Assembly (NCBI RefSeq): GCF_006715485.1
Contig: NZ_VFNH01000002.1
Coordinates: 1,725,673-1,789,672, forward strand
Source: Herbaspirillum sp. SJZ107
GTDB taxonomy: Bacteria; Pseudomonadota; Gammaproteobacteria; Burkholderiales; Burkholderiaceae_D
Direction: 5' to 3'
DNA length: 64,000 bases
The stretch's first letter is position 1; each line of letters begins with the position of its first letter. Of the stretch, positions 58,759-64,000 are shown one piece after another. The position numbers and the translations under genes were made by a program. The notes under the pieces are model-generated. The model was given only the letters and a program-made list of their open reading frames with translations. It did not search any database and was not told the origin of the DNA.

Positions 58759-60294
58759 ATGCCAATACCCCTTTCCGCGCTCGTCGCGACCGGCGCGCTG
58801 CTGGTCGCCGGACTGGCCTCGGCCGAATCCATCGGCCAGTTCGCCGCCCACCAGGACATCGGCGCCGTCAAGCGCACCGGCGCCGCGGGCTACGACGACA
58901 AGCTCCAGCAATACCGCATCAGCGCGTCCGGCAAGAACACCTGGTTCGCCGACGACCAGATGCATTACGCGTACAACCAGATGCAGGGCGACTTCATCGT
59001 GACCGCGCGCGTCGCGTTCGAGGGCAAGGGCGCAGACCCGCACCGCAAGATCGGCTGGGACGTGCGCGCCAACCTGTCGAACAGCGCGGCGCACGTGGTG
59101 GCGGCCGTCCATGGCGACGGTCTCGCGTCGCTGCAGTTCCGGGAGAAGGACGGCGCCGACACGGAGGAATACCGCATGGGCGTCAATGCCCCGGACGTCA
59201 TCCAGCTGGAGCGCCGCGGCGACGTTTTCATCATGAGTGCTGCGCATTTCGGCGAACCGTTCCAGGTGACCAGCGTGTCGCACGTGAAGCTCGGCGACAA
59301 GGTCTACGTGGGGCTGGCCGTCACCGCGCACAATCCCGACGCCTACGAGACCGTCACCGCTTCGAACGTGCGCATCGTCGTGCCGGCCTGGAAGGGCCTC
59401 GTACCCTACCGCGACTATCTCGGCAGCGACATCGAGATCATGGACCTGGACACGCACAATCGCCGCATCGTGCTGCGCTCGCCGGATTCGCTGCAGGCGC
59501 CGAACTGGACGCGCGATGGCCGTGCCCTCATCTACAACGCGAAGGGCCTCATGCACCGCTTCGATATCGCGAGCGGCAAGACGGCCGTCATCAGGACCGG
59601 CATCGCCACCAACAACAACAATGACCACGTGCTGTCCTGGAACGGCAAGCTGCTCGGCCTGTCCAGCCACGTGAAGCGCCCGGACGGCAGCAATTATTCG
59701 ACGATCTACACGGTGCCCATCGAAGGCAGCGACAAGGCGACGCTGATCACCGACACCGACCAGGGCCACTCCTACCTGCACGGCTTCACGCCCGACGACA
59801 CCCGCATGATCTTCACCGGCCAGCGCGACCCGGCCATGCGCGCGCAGCAGCCGAAGGTGCTGAACCTGTACGCGATCGACATCGCGACGAAAAAGGAAAC
59901 CCAGCTCACGAAGACGCCGGCACTGGACGACGGCGCCGAATACAGCCCGGACGGCAAGAGCATCTACTTCAATTCGAATCGCACCGGGCTGATGCAGCTA
60001 TGGCGCATGTCCGCGGATGGCAAGAACCCGGTCCAGCTGACCTTCGACCGTTACAACAACTGGTTCCCGCACGTGTCGCCGGACGGGAAGAAGATCGTGT
60101 TCATCACCTTCATGGACGATGTCGACCCCTACGATCACCCGTTCTACCGCCACGTCTACCTGCGCGAGATGCCGGTCGACGGCGGCGAGCCGCGGGTGAT
60201 CGCCTACTTGTATGGGGGGCAGGGGAGTTTCAACGTGCCGAGCTGGTCGCCGGATGGGAAGCGGATTGCTTTTGTGAGCAATACGAAGCAGTGA
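58759..60294 (+). CDS. Secreted lectin-like plus TolB-type propeller protein
   Basis: 511 residues. Signal peptide (~1-22, ending LASAES). Residues ~25-210 are a concanavalin-like domain (DUF1349 pattern: GKNTWFADDQMHYAYNQMQG, DFIVTARVAF). Then a TolB/PD40 beta-propeller to the end (DGAEYSPDGKSIYFNSNR, HVSPDGKKIVFITFM, VPSWSPDGKRIAFVSN; repeats of YSPDGKxIxF). Binding of carbohydrate or of a cell-surface partner is inferred. It is divergent from the oxidoreductase gene. Confidence 0.8.
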   Translation: MPIPLSALVATGALLVAGLASAESIGQFAAHQDIGAVKRTGAAGYDDKLQQYRISASGKNTWFADDQMHYAYNQMQGDFIVTARVAFEGKGADPHRKIGWDVRANLSNSAAHVVAAVHGDGLASLQFREKDGADTEEYRMGVNAPDVIQLERRGDVFIMSAAHFGEPFQVTSVSHVKLGDKVYVGLAVTAHNPDAYETVTASNVRIVVPAWKGLVPYRDYLGSDIEIMDLDTHNRRIVLRSPDSLQAPNWTRDGRALIYNAKGLMHRFDIASGKTAVIRTGIATNNNNDHVLSWNGKLLGLSSHVKRPDGSNYSTIYTVPIEGSDKATLITDTDQGHSYLHGFTPDDTRMIFTGQRDPAMRAQQPKVLNLYAIDIATKKETQLTKTPALDDGAEYSPDGKSIYFNSNRTGLMQLWRMSADGKNPVQLTFDRYNNWFPHVSPDGKKIVFITFMDDVDPYDHPFYRHVYLREMPVDGGEPRVIAYLYGGQGSFNVPSWSPDGKRIAFVSNTKQ

Positions 60295-60462
60295 GCAGGG
60301 GACGGCAGTGCGTGCCTGAGTCGATATTCCATCGGACCCAGGCCGCCGAGCTTCGCTGTCGTGCAAGTGGCCCAGCGCGCCGGCATCGCGCTGGCAAGGG
60401 CAGCGCAAACGCTGCCGAAATACTTTGCGCAATAAGCTTTATTTTCCTCGGCTGCCTGGATC

Positions 60463-61365
60463 CTAGAACGCCGATTTCTTGACCCCTGTCGGAACAATGC
60501 GTTGGAACGTAGTATTTCGATTCGAAAAATATCTTGCCGTTGCAACCGAATCGACCCCGGTCCATCTCGTTTCGACCCCATCAATATTGACGTTGCGCCG
60601 CTTGAGTTCCTTAAGCACCTGTTGAGTGTAATCTAGCGGCGGCTGATAATGTCCGCTGGAATTACTGATATAAATCACTCTTCCTTTAACGATTTTCCAC
60701 CAGCCAGCGGCCGCGACTGGACCGCCAGCGAGAAACGCTGAGTGATGCTGCACAACAGATTTGCTTGCCGAATATATTTCGCCTGCACCACTCATCACGA
60801 AGATAAAACTATTCTGAGGACCGGCTTCGGTATCGAGTAGCACATTGCCTTGGCGCAGGAGATTTGCGTTTCCTACGGTGACCAGATACTCGTCGCGACT
60901 GCCTATCAGCGTTCCCCGCTGGGGTATTGCCTGCCGCTTGCCCCCCGGGGACGGTTCCAGGGCCGCTTGAGGTTGCGTCAGCAGATAGGGAACGCCCCGG
61001 CAGTCAGCAAGTAGATCATTCCTATCTTTTTCATACCCGCCATTTCTCAGCATGCCTATTGTCTTGTACTTGGACTTGGTGCCTGAAGCACCATCGTCGG
61101 TCACAAAGCTTTGTGCTGGCATGGGGGTCTGGCCAGCCGGCGTTATCTCGGCGAGCAACTCCTCCACGGCGCGATCGGCGTTGCGTTTGGACGCACGCCA
61201 GTTGACGCCTTCCTTGAGTGTCCACGCTGCCACCGCAGCGCGGAGCGGGCGCAGATCGCTGCCAGCCACATAGTCAAGCAGCAACTTGTCGATCTGCTTA
61301 AGCTGGGGGCTTCGAGATCTGTTCCATACTTTGGTTCGGCGTAGCCATTCAGTGGAACTGATCAT
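60463..61365 (-). CDS. Unknown protein with a C-terminal HSAFLAGGP module
   Basis: 300 residues, no signal peptide. The N-terminal half is helical (SPQLKQIDKLLLDYVAGSDL). From ~150 on it is compact: FVMSGAGEIYSASKSVVQHH, SAFLAGGPVAAAGWWKIVKG, RVIYISNSSGHYQPP, LKELKRRNVNIDGVET. From memory this last module (H-S-x-F-L-A-G-G ... ISNxSGHYxP) recurs at the ends of diverse bacterial secreted or toxin-like proteins, but I cannot name its activity. Start 61365 (MISSTEWLRR). It lies downstream of the adhesin-caspase gene on the same strand. Confidence 0.55.
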   Translation of the reverse strand: MISSTEWLRRTKVWNRSRSPQLKQIDKLLLDYVAGSDLRPLRAAVAAWTLKEGVNWRASKRNADRAVEELLAEITPAGQTPMPAQSFVTDDGASGTKSKYKTIGMLRNGGYEKDRNDLLADCRGVPYLLTQPQAALEPSPGGKRQAIPQRGTLIGSRDEYLVTVGNANLLRQGNVLLDTEAGPQNSFIFVMSGAGEIYSASKSVVQHHSAFLAGGPVAAAGWWKIVKGRVIYISNSSGHYQPPLDYTQQVLKELKRRNVNIDGVETRWTGVDSVATARYFSNRNTTFQRIVPTGVKKSAF

Positions 61366-61592
61366 GCTGGTGCCTCCAATTCGAAAACAGCGACGGTCGC
61401 TGCGGGGCTCTCCACTGCGCAGCACTGCCGCGATTGTAGTGGAACGATCGCGCAGAACACGCAGTGCGGCACCGTAAAGTGGTGGTCGACGCGAAGATGT
61501 CGGCTGGACGGGTAGCCCATCTTGCTAATCCTGCCGATGCTGATCTAATGCGCAACGTTTTGTCAAGGTGAATCGCTGCCAGTCCACCGATG

Positions 61593-64000
61593 TCAATTCG
61601 ATCTCGACTCGAACAGGTAATCTCCGCCAGCCTGGTGCCCCGCCACAGTCAACGACCCATATGTGGGCGTCTGCGGAAACTCTTTCTTGACCCGGGCCTG
61701 CACCTCCGAAAAGATGGCGCTGCCTTGCTTCCAGTCGGTGACCGAGCCGATCACCTGCATCAGGTACCAGGTAAAGATCGAGTGACCGTCCTTGCCCGCG
61801 TCGGGCACCGGCTCGTCGCCGCCCGAGGAGAGCACGACAACGGATCGCTTCGCCAGCACATCGTCGGCTGCCACGTGCTGCCCGATGGCACCCAGGCCCT
61901 CGCGCGCGAAGGCGCCGGAGTAGCAGCTGTCCGAAATGAGCGTCACCTGTTTCGAGCGTATGCCCGACAGCAGGTGGGTGATGTCGGCGTTGGAAATCCA
62001 GCTCTTGGGATCGGTGACCGAAGCATCCGCCGCAAGCCAGTAGCCGGGAGCGTTCTTGTTCATCGATAAACCGTGTCCGGCGTAGTAGATGGCGACGCTG
62101 TCCGCGCTGCCGGCTTCCGCCGCCAGTGCGTTCAGCGTCCGGACGATCGTGGCCTTGTCCGCGTTGCGTACCACACGCACTTCATAGCCGAGTTTATCGG
62201 CAAACACTTTTCCCATCCCATCCGCGTCAGGCACGGCATTTTCCAGCTGCGGAATGTCCTTGTCGGCGTAGTCGTTGATGCCGAACAGGACAGCAATCTT
62301 GCGTTCGATCCTGGGCAAGTTCACCACCCTGGTCCTGGCGCCCTGCGGCGCGGTGGCGCCGGTGGCGGGTGCCGCCGTCTGCGCGGCCGTGGCCTGGAGC
62401 GCGGCGACCTGGGCGGGCGTGATGCGGCATGTGCCGGACGCAGCCTCGGCGGCCGTGTTGCAGGGGCGCACATCGGCCAGGCTCGGGTCGATCTCGAGCT
62501 TGTAGATCGCGTCGGCGAACAGCTTGCGCTTGAAATCCTTCCGGTACGCGATCAGGCGGCCCAGTTCGTCCTGGTTCATCGATTCGATCCGGACCGCAGT
62601 GAACATCTTTGCAGGCGCCACGGTGGAGCGGTCGAACACGGCACTGCTCACTGCCTGGGCGGTCGCCACGGAAACGGTGACCGGGACCGCGGCCTGCACC
62701 GCGACGTTGATTGCCTGGGCGCTTTCGTCCTGTGCGCGCTGCTGGGGCGCATTTGCGGGGAGGCTGGCCTTGAGTTCGAGTGCCGTGGCATTGCCGGCAG
62801 CCTGGACGAACTGGTAGTTCGCAGCCGACAGGCCGCTGCCATACACGGCGTAGGTGCCTGGTGCAGACGCGGGCGTGGCCGCGCTATCCCACTGCAGGGT
62901 GCCGGCTGTGGCGCTGGCGAGCGTGTCGCCGCCTTTGAATCCCGTTACCGAGCCGCCGAGCGAACCGATGACCAGGCCGCCCAGGCTGCTTGCGGGAGCT
63001 GCCTGGTAGACCAGCGTCGCAGGTGTGATTGTGCCGACATTGCCGGTGGCGGTGGCCTGGACGGTGCGCGCACTTCCTGTCAGCTCTGCCGCCCCGACGC
63101 GGTAGTTGGCGGCATCGGCGCCGCCGATATCGAATGCGCCGCTGGCGCTGACGCGCTTGTTCCGGCCAACGTCCGGGGTCGCGAAGCTGCCCTGCGCGGG
63201 ACCGCGAACCGTTACGGTGTCGCCTGCGACGACGCCATCCAGGCGGAACGCGTCAGGTGCCAGGCTGGCCTGCAAGGTCGCATCGTATTCCTTGCGCACG
63301 TCGCCGCTCAACACGATCTCCAGCGGACGCGCGGTCACGGCGGCGGCGGTGGACGAGGGCAGGGACACGGTGTAGTTCATCGCATCGGCGCCGCCGAGCG
63401 CGCCGGTGACCGCAACGGTCTTGGCGGCACCGACGTTCTTGGTGTCGAACTGGCCGGCGGTGTCCAGCGACACCGTGTCGCCGGGCAGTGCCCCTGCGAT
63501 CGAGGCGGACACGATGGCCGTCCGGGTCCCGTCGTAGACCTTGTCGAGGGCCGTCACGCCGGTGAGCGTGAGCGGGCGCGGCGTGATCGCGGCTTGCACG
63601 GTGGCGCTGCCGCCCACGGCGTAGTTGGGGGCGTCGGCACCGGCCAGCGTCGCATCGGAAATGGACACGGTCTTGCCGCTCCCGGCGTTCTTGTCGGCGA
63701 ACTGCGCGCTGGCGCCGCCGACGCTGACGGCGTCGCCGGCGAGGACGCCGGCCAGGCTGCCGGAAACGGTCGCGGCGCGGGTGCCGTCGTAGACCTTGTC
63801 CAGCGCCGTGACGCCGGCCAGCGTGATCGCGCGCGGCGTGATCGATGCCTGCAGATCGTTCGCGCCGCCCAGGACATAGTTGCCGGCATCGGTTCCCGCC
63901 AGCATGGCGCCGGCAATGGACACGCTCTTGCCGGTGCCGGCGTTCTTGTCGGCGAACTGGCCGGTGGCGCCATGCAGGCTGACGGCATCGCCGGCGAGAA
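61593..64000 (-). CDS. Large adhesin-like protein, YDG/MBG repeats plus C-terminal caspase domain (partial)
   Basis: At least 802 residues in the window; the N-terminus is beyond the right edge. The visible N-terminal part is tandem YDG-type repeats (GVTALDKVYDGTR) of filamentous-haemagglutinin-like secreted proteins, then MBG-like segments, a Gln/Ala-rich linker and, in the last ~250 residues, a caspase-like C14 domain. That domain has FGINDYADKDIPQLENAVPD, the His in YYAGHGLSMN (codon 62073-62075) and the Cys in SDSCYSGAF (codon 61923-61925). It ends GGDYLFESRSN. It is probably secreted by two-partner secretion, and its caspase domain would cleave proteins after a basic residue if it behaves like orthocaspases. 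Confidence 0.85.
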   Translation of the reverse strand, partial: LAGDAVSLHGATGQFADKNAGTGKSVSIAGAMLAGTDAGNYVLGGANDLQASITPRAITLAGVTALDKVYDGTRAATVSGSLAGVLAGDAVSVGGASAQFADKNAGSGKTVSISDATLAGADAPNYAVGGSATVQAAITPRPLTLTGVTALDKVYDGTRTAIVSASIAGALPGDTVSLDTAGQFDTKNVGAAKTVAVTGALGGADAMNYTVSLPSSTAAAVTARPLEIVLSGDVRKEYDATLQASLAPDAFRLDGVVAGDTVTVRGPAQGSFATPDVGRNKRVSASGAFDIGGADAANYRVGAAELTGSARTVQATATGNVGTITPATLVYQAAPASSLGGLVIGSLGGSVTGFKGGDTLASATAGTLQWDSAATPASAPGTYAVYGSGLSAANYQFVQAAGNATALELKASLPANAPQQRAQDESAQAINVAVQAAVPVTVSVATAQAVSSAVFDRSTVAPAKMFTAVRIESMNQDELGRLIAYRKDFKRKLFADAIYKLEIDPSLADVRPCNTAAEAASGTCRITPAQVAALQATAAQTAAPATGATAPQGARTRVVNLPRIERKIAVLFGINDYADKDIPQLENAVPDADGMGKVFADKLGYEVRVVRNADKATIVRTLNALAAEAGSADSVAIYYAGHGLSMNKNAPGYWLAADASVTDPKSWISNADITHLLSGIRSKQVTLISDSCYSGAFAREGLGAIGQHVAADDVLAKRSVVVLSSGGDEPVPDAGKDGHSIFTWYLMQVIGSVTDWKQGSAIFSEVQARVKKEFPQTPTYGSLTVAGHQAGGDYLFESRSN
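63339..63842 (-). repeat. YDG repeat units of the adhesin gene
   Basis: Two near-identical units of 255 and 249 bp (residue unit ITPRxxTLxGVTALDKVYDG ...). The repeat register continues to the right edge. Repeats are protein-coding, not mobile. Confidence 0.8.

Noticed and set aside
63339..63842. 255-bp tandem repeats as a mobile or regulatory element
   Set aside because: They code for YDG repeats of the adhesin in one frame and have no terminal inverted repeats or transposase.

Overview
The window is a chromosome segment from a GC-rich betaproteobacterium, most likely Oxalobacteraceae of the Massilia/Telluria/Duganella group. Three things point there: the gene order maf-yceD-rpmF-plsX-fabHDG-acpP-fabF-ygfX-rpoE-rseA-degQ-grx-lepA-lepB-DUF4845-rnc-era-recO-pdxJ-acpS-uvrC-pgsA, the protein sequences themselves (ClpB, AceA, L32, RlmJ), and the presence of phasins together with many c-di-GMP and histidine-kinase proteins. 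The genus is an inference.

Positions 1-10.2 kb hold mixed single genes: a CLC antiporter of probable fluoride type (partial, minus strand), a GNAT acetyltransferase, clpB behind a sigma-32-like promoter, aceA behind a perfect palindrome, rlmJ with a long disordered tail, and an EAL/HDOD signalling protein. Positions 9.4-32.6 kb are conserved core: a two-gene minus-strand unit (maf-like, tetrapyrrole-methylase-like), then the fatty-acid/phospholipid run, the sigma-E region (with a well-placed sigma-E-type promoter and an RseA that ends before any membrane segment), and a ten-gene plus-strand run from lepA to pgsA. A divergent putative metalloprotease gene and an attenuator or sRNA-like element sit just before lepA. 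uvrC has a 125-residue N-terminal extension and an unusual perfect inverted repeat that can hide a Shine-Dalgarno sequence in front of its ordinary start.

From 32.6 kb a strong sigma-70 promoter drives five identical tRNA-Gly(GCC) genes, followed by tRNA-Cys(GCA). The last 48 bases of tRNA-Cys plus two more (50 bp) recur exactly at 54733-54782. The 21.4 kb between the copies therefore has the form of a genomic island inserted at the tRNA-Cys 3' end, but no integrase gene is visible in it. Its cargo is almost entirely signal transduction: a CheB-CheR-PAS-kinase-receiver protein, four further histidine kinases (one fused to an RsbT-like kinase domain and divergent from an RsbR-like STAS protein), a receiver-only protein, a NarL-type regulator with Asp replaced by Glu, a GGDEF/EAL protein, a GGDEF cyclase, two phasins and several small unknown proteins. 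One kinase seems frameshifted at its 5' end, and a stub of another kinase's 3' end lies just upstream of it.

After the island come a small membrane protein, a truncated HigA-type antitoxin, a secreted carbohydrate cluster (DUF1080 protein, Tat-exported Gfo/Idh/MocA oxidoreductase, lectin/TolB-propeller protein), an unknown protein with a recurrent HSAFLAGGP module, and the 3' part of a very large adhesin-like protein. That last protein carries YDG/MBG repeats and ends in an intact-looking caspase-like (C14) domain.
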